Source: an uncultured Pelagibacteraceae bacterium
GTDB lineage: Bacteria > Pseudomonadota > Alphaproteobacteria > Pelagibacterales > Pelagibacteraceae
DNA: 64,000 nucleotides
NCBI GenBank assembly: GCA_902546795.1
Contig: CACCLK010000001.1
Coordinates: 1 to 64,000, forward strand
Direction: 5' to 3'
Part shown: positions 33,937 to 42,353 of the stretch, one piece after another
How positions within the stretch are numbered: the first letter of the stretch is position 1
Layout: each line of letters opens with the position of its first letter
The notes under the pieces: model-generated
Database searches by the model: none
What the model was told of the DNA's origin: nothing
What the model saw: the letters and a program-made list of their open reading frames with translations, nothing else
Translations under genes and position numbers: made by a program

Positions 33937-34909
33937 TTTTAATCAAAACTTTTTTTAGTTTTATAATATCCTTTTTTTGAAAAATAGAAATTACCTCACA
34001 CTCTTTTTTAATAACTTTTTTAAATTTATAAATTTTTTCACGTGCTTTGTTTTTATCAATTAAATCTGATTTACTAAAACAAATAATTTCTTTTTTTTTA
34101 TTTAATTTTTTATCATATGCCGATAATTCTTTCTTAATATTTTTGTAATTGTTAATAAGGTTATCCTCATTTAAATCAATTAAATGTAGTAGGGTTTTGC
34201 ATCTTTCAATGTGTCGTAAAAACTTATCACCCAGACCCACGCCTTCATGCGCACCTTTAACTAAACCAGGTATATCTGCTAAAATGATTTCTTTATTATC
34301 ATAATACGAAACTCCTAAATTTGGATTTAAAGTTGTAAATGGATAATTTGCAATTTTAGGTTTAGCTCGCGTAAGTGTAGCCAGAAGACTAGACTTGCCA
34401 GCATTAGGCAACCCAATGATACCAATATCTGCAATCATTTTTAACTGTAACCATATCCAAAATTCTTCTCCAAATTTTCCATCAGTTTTTTTTCTAGGCG
34501 CTCTATTTGTTGAACTCTTGAAATTAACATTTCCCAATCCCCCTTTCCCACCTGATGCAATTAAATATTTTTCTTTATTTTTTGTAAAATCATAAATTAA
34601 AGTATTATTATCTTCCTCGAAAATCTGTGTTCCGACTGGGATTTTCAAAATTAAATCTTTTCCACTAGCACCAGTTTTATTTCTTTTGCTTCCAGCGAAG
34701 CCATTTTCAGCTTTAAAATGTTGAGTGTATCTAAAGTCAATTAAAGTGTTTAAGTTTCTCTCTGATACAAAAATTATTGAGCCTCCAGCTCCACCATTGC
34801 CACCATCAGGTCCACCAAACTCAATAAATTTTTCTCTTCGAAAACTTGCTGAGCCAGCTCCACCTCTTCCAGCTTTGATAAAAATCTTTGCTTGATCTAA
34901 AAATTTCAT
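33926..34909 (-). CDS. obgE: GTPase ObgE/CgtA
   Basis: MKFLDQAKIFIKAGRGGAGSASFRREKFIEFGGPDGGNGG, GLPNAGKSSLLATLTRAKPKIANYPFTTLNPNLG. Confidence 0.97.
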   Translation of the reverse strand: MKFLDQAKIFIKAGRGGAGSASFRREKFIEFGGPDGGNGGAGGSIIFVSERNLNTLIDFRYTQHFKAENGFAGSKRNKTGASGKDLILKIPVGTQIFEEDNNTLIYDFTKNKEKYLIASGGKGGLGNVNFKSSTNRAPRKKTDGKFGEEFWIWLQLKMIADIGIIGLPNAGKSSLLATLTRAKPKIANYPFTTLNPNLGVSYYDNKEIILADIPGLVKGAHEGVGLGDKFLRHIERCKTLLHLIDLNEDNLINNYKNIKKELSAYDKKLNKKKEIICFSKSDLIDKNKAREKIYKFKKVIKKECEVISIFQKKDIIKLKKVLIKNAN

Positions 34910-34938
34910 TTTAACAATGTCGTTGAAATCTAATTTTA

Positions 34939-35193
34939 TTAACTAGGGACTACAGAAACAAAGGTTCTGTTTAATTTTGATTTCTTAAACTTTACTTTTC
35001 CTTTAATTAAAGAAAAAATTGAATGATCTTTTCCAATTCCAACATTTTGACCCGGATGGACTTTTGTTCCGCGCTGACGAACTATTATATTTCCTGGTAA
35101 GACATCTTGGCTCCCGTACTTTTTTACTCCAAGTCTTCTGCCTTTACTATCTCGTCCGTTTCTAGATGATCCACCTGCTTTTTTTGTTGCCAT
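34939..35193 (-). CDS. rpmA: 50S ribosomal protein L27
   Basis: [29 protein letters not shown]. Confidence 0.98.
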   Translation of the reverse strand: MATKKAGGSSRNGRDSKGRRLGVKKYGSQDVLPGNIIVRQRGTKVHPGQNVGIGKDHSIFSLIKGKVKFKKSKLNRTFVSVVPS

Positions 35194-35194
35194 T

Positions 35195-35611
35195 TTACTT
35201 TTTTACTTTCTTAGTTTCTTTCTTTGTATCCTTTTTAACTTCTTTCTTAATAGTTTTTTTTTCGTCAGCCTTGAACTCAGCTATGATTTTACCATCTTTT
35301 GATAAAATTTTTGTTATTTGAATTTTAGAGTGTCTCTGTCTATGGCCATTTTTTCTTCTTGAGTTTTTTCTTCTTCTCTTTTGAAAAACTAAAATTGTTC
35401 TATCTTTAATATTTTTCAAAAGTTTTGCTTCGACAACTGCTCCCTCAATATTTGGGTTACCGACCTCAATATTTTTGTCATCATTCAATAACAAAACCTT
35501 TTTGAATTTTATAACTTTGCCTTCTTCGCTGTCAATTTTTTCTACATCTATAATTTTGCTAGCTGAGACTTTGTATTGTTTTCCACCCGTTTCTATAATA
35601 GCAAATGACAT
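35195..35611 (-). CDS. rplU: 50S ribosomal protein L21 with Lys-rich C-terminal tail
   Basis: [45 protein letters not shown]. Confidence 0.97.
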   Translation of the reverse strand: MSFAIIETGGKQYKVSASKIIDVEKIDSEEGKVIKFKKVLLLNDDKNIEVGNPNIEGAVVEAKLLKNIKDRTILVFQKRRRKNSRRKNGHRQRHSKIQITKILSKDGKIIAEFKADEKKTIKKEVKKDTKKETKKVKK

Positions 35612-35635
35612 AAATATCTCCTTAAATTCTAAGGG

Positions 35636-35663
35636 AATATAGCCTGATAGCTTCTTAAGTCAA
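35636..35663 (-). promoter_or_regulatory. putative sigma70-type promoter for rplU-rpmA-obgE...
   Basis: On minus strand TTGACT - 16 nt - TATATT, followed by AAGGAGATATTT ATG. Confidence 0.6.
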
Positions 35664-35672
35664 GATTTTTGA

Positions 35673-36431
35673 TTAAAAAGAGTCTTTTAAATCTCTCAAT
35701 TTTTTAAAGGTAAGAATGTCTGAAGCGTTATTAATACCTATATTTTTTTTAACACTTTCATTATCGCACCTTAAGAATATGTTTGTTTTTAGTTCGTCGT
35801 CAATTGTTGTTGGAATAGTTGGAGATTTGTCTCGTAATTTTTGATCGATAAAAAGTTTCTTTTTTTTAAGAAAAGTGTTGTCCTTGTCATACTCCAAACA
35901 AAATTCATAATTATTTTTTGTGTATTCGTGACCACAATATACTTTTGTTTCTGGGGGTAGATTTTTAATTTTGTTCAACGAATTAAACATTTCTTCATGA
36001 GTACCTTCAAATATTCTACCACATCCTAAAGAGAACAAAGTATCTCCTGTAAAAATTATCTTTTCTTTCATAAAAAAAAAAGCAATATGTCCTTTAGTGT
36101 GACCTGGAGTGAAAATTACTCTAAATTCCAAATTACCAATTTTGTGCGTTTGGTTTTCCTCAAGTAAAATATCTATTCCAGGAATGCGATCTTTTTCCAT
36201 TCCAAATGCTAAAATTTTTGATCCATATTTTTTTTTTAGCATCAAATTGCCATCTACATGATCAGAATGATGATGAGTATTAAGAATGAAGTCTAATTTT
36301 TTGTATTTTTTTATAATTTCTTCACAAGCATAGAATTCTGAGGGGTCTATTATTGAGACAGTATTTGATTCTTTTTCATGAATTAAATAACTGTAATTGT
36401 CACTCAGACATGGAATAACTTCTACTATCAT
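35673..36431 (-). CDS. gloB: hydroxyacylglutathione hydrolase (glyoxalase II)
   Basis: Metallo-beta-lactamase motif THHHSDHVDGN, FTPGHTKGHIAFFF, FTGDTLFSLGCGRIFEGT, CGHEYT. Confidence 0.95.
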   Translation of the reverse strand: MIVEVIPCLSDNYSYLIHEKESNTVSIIDPSEFYACEEIIKKYKKLDFILNTHHHSDHVDGNLMLKKKYGSKILAFGMEKDRIPGIDILLEENQTHKIGNLEFRVIFTPGHTKGHIAFFFMKEKIIFTGDTLFSLGCGRIFEGTHEEMFNSLNKIKNLPPETKVYCGHEYTKNNYEFCLEYDKDNTFLKKKKLFIDQKLRDKSPTIPTTIDDELKTNIFLRCDNESVKKNIGINNASDILTFKKLRDLKDSF

Positions 36432-36432
36432 A

Positions 36433-37053
36433 CTATCCTATTAAAAAGATGCCTAATTTTGAAAAGAGGTTTTTGATTTCTAGGTTGCCCCTTTTAATAA
36501 ATGATGTTTGATCTTGATTTACACCAACAACTTTTTTTATGTGAATTTTTTTTTCATCACAAAAATTAAATAAATCTTTAATAGTACACATATGTAAATT
36601 AGGAGTGTTATACCATGTATTTGGTAGCGTCTTTGTGACTGGCATTTTACCAAAAAATAAAAGTTTCATCCTCACTTTCCAATAACCAAAATTGGGGATA
36701 GAAATGATTACTGATTTTCCTATTCTCAATAATTCTTTTAAAACTTTTTCAGGTTTATAAAAAGCTTGAAGCGTTTGACTAAGAACAACATAGTCAAAAG
36801 ATTTTTCAGGAAACTGATGAAGCTCAGTTTCAGCATTTCCTTGTATTACTGATAGTCCTTTGTGAATACATATTTGAACATTATCTTGATCAAGCTCTAA
36901 TCCTCGAACCTCTATATTTTTTTCATTTTTTAGAAGGCTCATTAAAGACCCATCACCACAGCCTACATCAAGAACTCTACTGTTATTGGGTAATAATTCT
37001 GCAATTACTTTAAATTCTTTTTTCATTTTTAAATTTATCGTACATTGTGTCAA
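36433..37053 (-). CDS. metW: methionine biosynthesis protein MetW (start may be 37026)
   Basis: VLDVGCGDGSLMSLL, SFDYVVLSQTLQAFYKPEKVLKELLRIGK; overlaps metX 3' end. Confidence 0.93.
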   Translation of the reverse strand: MTQCTINLKMKKEFKVIAELLPNNSRVLDVGCGDGSLMSLLKNEKNIEVRGLELDQDNVQICIHKGLSVIQGNAETELHQFPEKSFDYVVLSQTLQAFYKPEKVLKELLRIGKSVIISIPNFGYWKVRMKLLFFGKMPVTKTLPNTWYNTPNLHMCTIKDLFNFCDEKKIHIKKVVGVNQDQTSFIKRGNLEIKNLFSKLGIFLIG

Positions 37054-38149
37054 TAAAACCTTTAAGTGTTTTTAAAAATTCTGGTTCATTAAGAAGAAAA
37101 GAATCGTGACCTTTGTCTGTCACAATTTCAGAATAAGAAACATCTGCGCCCGAGGCATTTAGCGCTATTACTATATCCTTATTATCTTTTGTCGTATAAA
37201 GCCAATCTGAGGAAAAAGATATAATCAAAAATTTTGTTTTTTGATTTTTAAAAGCTCCTGAAAGTCCGCCTTTGAATTGCTTTGATAAATCAAAATAATC
37301 CATCGCTCTGGTAATATAGAGAACAGAGTTAGCATCAAATCTTTCAACAAAAGCATAGCCTTGATGTCTTAAGTAGCTCTCTACTTGAAAGTCAGCATTG
37401 AAACTAAATTCATAATCAGCTTTTTCTTGCAGTTTTCTTCCAAATTTTTCTTGCATGCCTTTTTCTGATAAATAGCTAATATGACCCACCATTCTTGCAA
37501 CAGCTAAACCATTTTTTGGTTGTACTTTCTTTAAAACATACTTTCCATTATCCCATATAGGATCAGCCATAATTGCTTGACGCGCCAACTCATTCAAAGC
37601 GATATTTTGAGCGCTATGACTTGAGCTACAAGCTATTGGAACAGCTGAAAAAGTTTTATCAGGAAATGTTGCACAAAACTGTAATAACTGCATACCTCCC
37701 ATTGAACCTCCAGTTGCACATAAAAGTTTTTTGACACCAAGGTGTTCTAATAAAGTCTCTTGAGCTCGAACCATATCTCTAATTGTTATGACTGGAAAAT
37801 CCAATCCATAAGGCTTATTGCTATCCGGGTTAATATTTTTTGGACCTAATGAGCCCATACATCCACCAATTACATTTGCACATATAACAAAATATTTATT
37901 AGTATCTATTGCCTTTCCAGGCCCAACCGCGGTAACCCACCAACCTTCTTTATTAGTTATTGGGTTAGTACCAGTAACAAATTGATCACCTGTTAATGCG
38001 TGGAATACTAGAATAGCATTATCTTTATTAGGATTTAACTTTCCATAAGTTTCATATGCAAGTGGAAAATTCGTTATAGTCTTTCCACAATCTAATTTAA
38101 GTGGTTTAGTTACATCTAATTTCTTAATATTTTCAAGTTTTATATTCAT
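37010..38149 (-). CDS. metX: homoserine O-acetyltransferase (track start 38179 also possible)
   Basis: VFHALTGDQFVTG, GGSMGGMQLLQF; linked to metW; upstream SAM-II riboswitch. Confidence 0.95.
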   Translation of the reverse strand: MNIKLENIKKLDVTKPLKLDCGKTITNFPLAYETYGKLNPNKDNAILVFHALTGDQFVTGTNPITNKEGWWVTAVGPGKAIDTNKYFVICANVIGGCMGSLGPKNINPDSNKPYGLDFPVITIRDMVRAQETLLEHLGVKKLLCATGGSMGGMQLLQFCATFPDKTFSAVPIACSSSHSAQNIALNELARQAIMADPIWDNGKYVLKKVQPKNGLAVARMVGHISYLSEKGMQEKFGRKLQEKADYEFSFNADFQVESYLRHQGYAFVERFDANSVLYITRAMDYFDLSKQFKGGLSGAFKNQKTKFLIISFSSDWLYTTKDNKDIVIALNASGADVSYSEIVTDKGHDSFLLNEPEFLKTLKGFIDTMYDKFKNEKRI

Positions 38150-38151
38150 CC

Positions 38152-38177
38152 AAAAAAAAAGCCCAGCTAAACTGGGC
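38152..38177 (-). terminator. Rho-independent terminator in the metX leader (attenuator)
   Basis: Minus strand GCCCAGTTTAGCTGGGC followed by nine T. Confidence 0.85.
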
Positions 38178-38180
38178 ATA

Positions 38181-38233
38181 TCCCTTTTTAGCTACATTTA
38201 TTTCGCGCCTGCAATTTGGTTAAATCGGCGCTA
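38181..38233 (-). ncRNA. SAM-II riboswitch aptamer
   Basis: Minus strand TAGCGCCGATTTAACCAAATTGCAGGCGCGAAATAAATGTAGCTAAAAAGGGA closely matches the SAM-II aptamer recalled from marine metagenomic metX leaders (CGCGCUGAUUUAACCGUAUUGCAAGCGCGUGAUAAAUGUAGCUAAAAAGGG), including a compensated pair in P1. Confidence 0.93.
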
Positions 38234-38237
38234 TGAA

Positions 38238-38266
38238 TTAGTACTAAATAGTCTTAAACTTGTCAA
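38238..38266 (-). promoter_or_regulatory. putative promoter of metX-metW-gloB
   Basis: Minus strand TTGACA - 17 nt - TACTAA; predicted start at about 38230-38232, i.e. at the first aptamer base pairs. Confidence 0.55.
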
Positions 38267-38326
38267 ATTCATATGTAATCAAGCATAGAATTTAAGATAT
38301 TTTTTATATATGAAATTAAAATAAAT

Positions 38327-39409
38327 ATGAATTTACCTAAGCCTAAAAAAATTAATGCTGATAAATATGTAGCTGGTTTAAGCCTGTTTAAGCAGAAAGC
38401 AGCAAAAATTAAATTATCAGCCAATGAATCTGCCCTAGGACCAAGCCCGAAAGCCGTTAAGGCTTTTAACAAAGTTTTTAAAAATATTAAACGATACCCT
38501 GACTCTGATGGTATTTTTCTTAGAAAAGTTTTGGCAAAAAAATTTAAATTAGATTTTAATAGAATTATCTTAGGCTCTGGATCAGATCAAATTTTGGAAT
38601 TAATATGTAAGGCTTTTTTAGATAAAAAAGATGAAGTAATAATACCTGAATATAGTTTTATTATTTATAGAATTTATAGTAAAATTTGTGGTGCAAAGAT
38701 TATTTACGCGAAAGAAAAAAATTTTAAAATTTCTGTAAAGGAAATTCTTTCTAAAGTGAGTCATAAAACAAAAATAGTTTTTTTGGCAAATCCTAATAAT
38801 CCAACTGGCACACTGTTAAGTAAAAAAGCACTCATTGAATTAAGAAGAAAATTAAGAAGTAATATTTTATTAGTAGTAGATGACGCATACTGTGAATATG
38901 TTAAAGAAAAAAATTATTCGTCAGCTCTTGAATTATTTTCCAGCTCTAAAAATGTTATTGTAACAAGAACATTTTCAAAAATTTACGGATTAGCTGGCCT
39001 TAGAGTTGGCTGGGGGTACGGTCCTAAAAATTTAATACAAGCTATTAGCCAATTGAAACCACCTTTCAACGTAAATAGAGCTGCACTATTTGCCGCGTCA
39101 GAGTCTATAAAAGATAGTAAGTGGTTAAATAAAGAGGTGCTTCATATAAAAAAATGGTCCAAAATTTTTTTTAAAACTTTCAAAGAATTGAAAATTGATA
39201 CTAATTATGGCCATGGAAATTTTATGCTTATAAATTTTGATAAAATTAAAAAAAATTCAAAAAATGTTTTTTTGAAGTTAGCAAAATCTGGAATCTTAGT
39301 AAGAAAAATGGAAGTTTATAAAATAAGAAACTCCCTAAGAGTAACAATAGGAAATAGTAAAGAAAATAAAAAATTTATTCAAGTTTTAAAGAAAGTTATA
39401 AATGTTTAA
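38327..39409 (+). CDS. hisC: histidinol-phosphate aminotransferase
   Basis: KLSANESALGPSPKAVKAF, FLANPNNPTGT, TFSKIYGLAGLRVGWGY. Confidence 0.93.
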   Translation: MNLPKPKKINADKYVAGLSLFKQKAAKIKLSANESALGPSPKAVKAFNKVFKNIKRYPDSDGIFLRKVLAKKFKLDFNRIILGSGSDQILELICKAFLDKKDEVIIPEYSFIIYRIYSKICGAKIIYAKEKNFKISVKEILSKVSHKTKIVFLANPNNPTGTLLSKKALIELRRKLRSNILLVVDDAYCEYVKEKNYSSALELFSSSKNVIVTRTFSKIYGLAGLRVGWGYGPKNLIQAISQLKPPFNVNRAALFAASESIKDSKWLNKEVLHIKKWSKIFFKTFKELKIDTNYGHGNFMLINFDKIKKNSKNVFLKLAKSGILVRKMEVYKIRNSLRVTIGNSKENKKFIQVLKKVINV

Positions 39410-40301
39410 AAAAATTTGTATATTAGGATGTGGTTTAATCGGTTCATCTATTTTGAGAGCAATTAATAAAAACAAATTAAGCAAAGAAAATTCTGTTTTT
39501 GATAAGTCAAAAAAAGTTTTGGACTTTCTTAAAAAAGAAAAACTTTCTAGTGAGGTGACAGATGATATACAGCTTGCAGTAAAAAATGCAGATCTTATAA
39601 TAATTTCGACACCGCTTAGCTCTTATGCTGAATTAATTTCTTTAATAAAAAACGATCTGAAAGCAGGAGTTATTTTAACTGATACTGGATCAGTCAAAAA
39701 AGAAATTAATAAAGTTATAGAAAATTCAAAATTAAAAAATATCCATTGGATAGCTTCTCATCCTATAGCTGGAACCGAAGAAAGTGGGCCAGAGGCGGGC
39801 TTTGCGGATTTATTCAAAAATAGATGGTGTATTCTGTCAGCTAACAATCAAGTTGCTAAAGATAAAATAGAAATTCTAGAGAGATTTTGGTCTAAGCTAG
39901 GGAGTAAAGTAAAACTCATGTCATTTGAAGATCATGACTATGTATTGTCCTTAACAAGCCATCTTCCTCACGCAGTTGCTTACAGTATTGTGAGAACTGC
40001 AATTAATAATGAAGATAAATTTAAAAATGATGTGATCCAATACAGTGCTGGAGGATTAAGAGATTTTACTAGAATTGCCGCATCAGATCCTTTGATGTGG
40101 AAAGATATTTTTATTGATAACAGTGATTATATTTTAAAGGTTTTAGATAACTATTCCAAAAATCTTGATGAAATTAAAAATGCCGTTAAAAATAAAGACA
40201 GTAAAAAGCTTTTAGAAATTTTTTCGTCAACTAAAAAAGTAAGAAAAGAAATTATTGAAGCAGGCCAAGACACTAAAAAACCTGACTTTGGACGAAAATA
40301 A
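39402..40301 (+). CDS. tyrA: prephenate/arogenate dehydrogenase
   Basis: ILGCGLIGSSILRAI, ASHPIAGTEESGPEAGFADLFKNRWCIL; adjacent to hisC. Confidence 0.92.
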   Translation: MFKKICILGCGLIGSSILRAINKNKLSKENSVFDKSKKVLDFLKKEKLSSEVTDDIQLAVKNADLIIISTPLSSYAELISLIKNDLKAGVILTDTGSVKKEINKVIENSKLKNIHWIASHPIAGTEESGPEAGFADLFKNRWCILSANNQVAKDKIEILERFWSKLGSKVKLMSFEDHDYVLSLTSHLPHAVAYSIVRTAINNEDKFKNDVIQYSAGGLRDFTRIAASDPLMWKDIFIDNSDYILKVLDNYSKNLDEIKNAVKNKDSKKLLEIFSSTKKVRKEIIEAGQDTKKPDFGRK

Positions 40302-41009
40302 CTAATAATATTTTTTTATTTCAGTATAAATCTTATTTTCAATTTCTTTTGTAAATTCATCATTATCTTTGCCTGGCATTATCGGCTCTAAAAATGAAAT
40401 ATGAATATCTCCTGAAAACTTCATAAAACTATTTTTTGGCCAAACTTTTCCTGTATTTAATGCAACAGGAATACAAGGTAAATTCAGTGCTTTGTATATT
40501 CTACCAACTCCTTTTTTGAAAGGAGGCTGTTCATCTAATTTTACTCGGGTTCCCTGAGGGAATATTAAAAGCGGTCTTTTACTTTTTTCTAATCTCTCTT
40601 TTATTTTTTCAAAAAAATTTAAATTTTCCTTGGTAGTCGTCTCTCTGATAATTGCTATAGAGCCAATCTTTCTCAAATACCAACCAAACAAAGGTATATT
40701 TAAAAGCTCTTTTTTTAAAATAAAAATCGGACCATCCAAAGGTATTTGTAATGCAAAAGTTTCAAACATAGATTGGTGTGCTGAAGCAACAAAAAAATGA
40801 TCAACTTTTTTTAAGTTTTCTTTTCCGTGAAAAATTACTTTAGTATTCATTACAAGCTTCAATATGAACACCATATATTTTGCTGATAACCTTCCAAAAA
40901 AAATTGTAAATCTGTCAGGTAGAATTAATGTAGGTATAGCTAATAAAAAAATTAAAATTAGTCCAAAGTAAAGAAAAAAATTAAAAATTAAAGATTTAAT
41001 AAATTGCAT
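40302..41009 (-). CDS. plsC: 1-acyl-sn-glycerol-3-phosphate acyltransferase
   Basis: VASAHQSMFETFAL (HX4-5 acyltransferase box), LLIFPQGTRVKLDEQPPFKKGV. Confidence 0.9.
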   Translation of the reverse strand: MQFIKSLIFNFFLYFGLILIFLLAIPTLILPDRFTIFFGRLSAKYMVFILKLVMNTKVIFHGKENLKKVDHFFVASAHQSMFETFALQIPLDGPIFILKKELLNIPLFGWYLRKIGSIAIIRETTTKENLNFFEKIKERLEKSKRPLLIFPQGTRVKLDEQPPFKKGVGRIYKALNLPCIPVALNTGKVWPKNSFMKFSGDIHISFLEPIMPGKDNDEFTKEIENKIYTEIKKYY

Positions 41010-42238
41010 TAAGAATTAATCAATTTTAGTAAATTTTGTTTTTTTCTAATATATCTAAATTTATTTCTTTTAATTAAAATTTCAGCGATTAAAGGCCTAG
41101 TATTATAATTTGACGATAATGAGGACCCATATGCACCAACATTTGTAATTGCAATAAAATCGTTCTCGCTTAGTTTTTGATATTTCCTATAAACTCCAAA
41201 TTTACAAGTGCTTTCACAAATTGGCCCTACAAATTCTACCGCGTTTTTCATTTTAGATGAATTTTTAGTAATAGGTATAATTTTATGAAATGCATTGTAT
41301 AAAGCTGGTCGCATGAAATCATTCATTCCGGCATCTAATATTATAAAGGTTTTATTTTGCCCTTTTTTAATAAATTGAACTTTACTTACTAGTATACCTG
41401 TGTTCCCAATTATGGATCTCCCTGGCTCAAAAATTATTTTACATTTAATTTTTCTTGCAAAATTATTTACTAATTTTGCATAAATATTAAGATTAATTGG
41501 TTTTTCTTTATCCTTGTAATTAATCCCAAAGCCCCCACCTAAATCAACATATTTTAAATTCAACCTTAATTCTTTTATTAATTTATTCATCACTTTAAGT
41601 GTTTTTTTGAAGGGCCCATCATTTAATATTTGGCTTCCTATATGAACACTTAAAGCTTCTAATTTAATATTTTTTAATTTGTCAATTTTTTTTATAAAAA
41701 ATTTAAAATTTTTAATTGATAAGCCGAACTTGTTATCTGCTTTACCCGTAGATATATTTTTATGTGTTTTTGCGTCGACATTAGGATTTAATCTAAACCC
41801 AATTGAAACCTTTTTTTTCATTTTTTTTGCCAATGCATTGACTAGCTTCGCTTCACTCTCAGACTCACAATTAATTAGTAAAATTTTTTTGCTAATCGCA
41901 ATTTTTAATTCTTCCTCTGTTTTACCAACTCCTGAAAAAACTATCTTTTTTGCTTTTATACCAGCCTTAAGAGCTTTTAAAAGTTCTCCGCCAGACACAA
42001 CATCGGCTCCAGCTCCTAGTTTACCTAAAACTCTCAAAATATTTGTATTGCTATTAGATTTTGCTGCAAAGCATATCAAAGGATTAGTTTTTTTGAATGT
42101 TTTAACAAAATTTAAATAGTTAAAAACAATTTGATTTTCTGAATAAATATAAAAAGGTGTTTTATTCTTTTTTAAAAAATTTCGAATTGATATTTTCTCA
42201 AGAAATAAATTTTTGCCTACATATCTTAAATTTTGCAT
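41009..42238 (-). CDS. lysA: diaminopimelate decarboxylase
   Basis: TPFYIYSENQI, CFAAKSNSNTNILRVL, VHIGSQI, VDLGGGFGINY. Confidence 0.96.
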   Translation of the reverse strand: MQNLRYVGKNLFLEKISIRNFLKKNKTPFYIYSENQIVFNYLNFVKTFKKTNPLICFAAKSNSNTNILRVLGKLGAGADVVSGGELLKALKAGIKAKKIVFSGVGKTEEELKIAISKKILLINCESESEAKLVNALAKKMKKKVSIGFRLNPNVDAKTHKNISTGKADNKFGLSIKNFKFFIKKIDKLKNIKLEALSVHIGSQILNDGPFKKTLKVMNKLIKELRLNLKYVDLGGGFGINYKDKEKPINLNIYAKLVNNFARKIKCKIIFEPGRSIIGNTGILVSKVQFIKKGQNKTFIILDAGMNDFMRPALYNAFHKIIPITKNSSKMKNAVEFVGPICESTCKFGVYRKYQKLSENDFIAITNVGAYGSSLSSNYNTRPLIAEILIKRNKFRYIRKKQNLLKLINS

Positions 42239-42242
42239 AAGA

Positions 42243-42353
42243 TTATAAAACTATTTGTATATGATCGAGTTTTCCTTGATATTTAGGCTCTGATTTTTTT
42301 CCACATCCCGACAGAGTTAAGATTATTATACAAGTAAATGTCAATATTTTCAT
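42243..42353 (-). CDS. 36-aa putative lipoprotein (LptM-like by position), absent from ORF track
   Basis: MKILTFTCIIILTLSGCGKKSEPKYQGKLDHIQIVL; signal peptide plus lipobox LSGC; ATGA overlap with argH stop, between argH and lysA. Confidence 0.85.
   Translation of the reverse strand: MKILTFTCIIILTLSGCGKKSEPKYQGKLDHIQIVL

Noticed and set aside
41679-42119. 146-aa plus-strand ORF antisense to lysA
   Set aside because: Lies wholly within a confident lysA on the other strand; shadow ORF with no SD or recognisable domain
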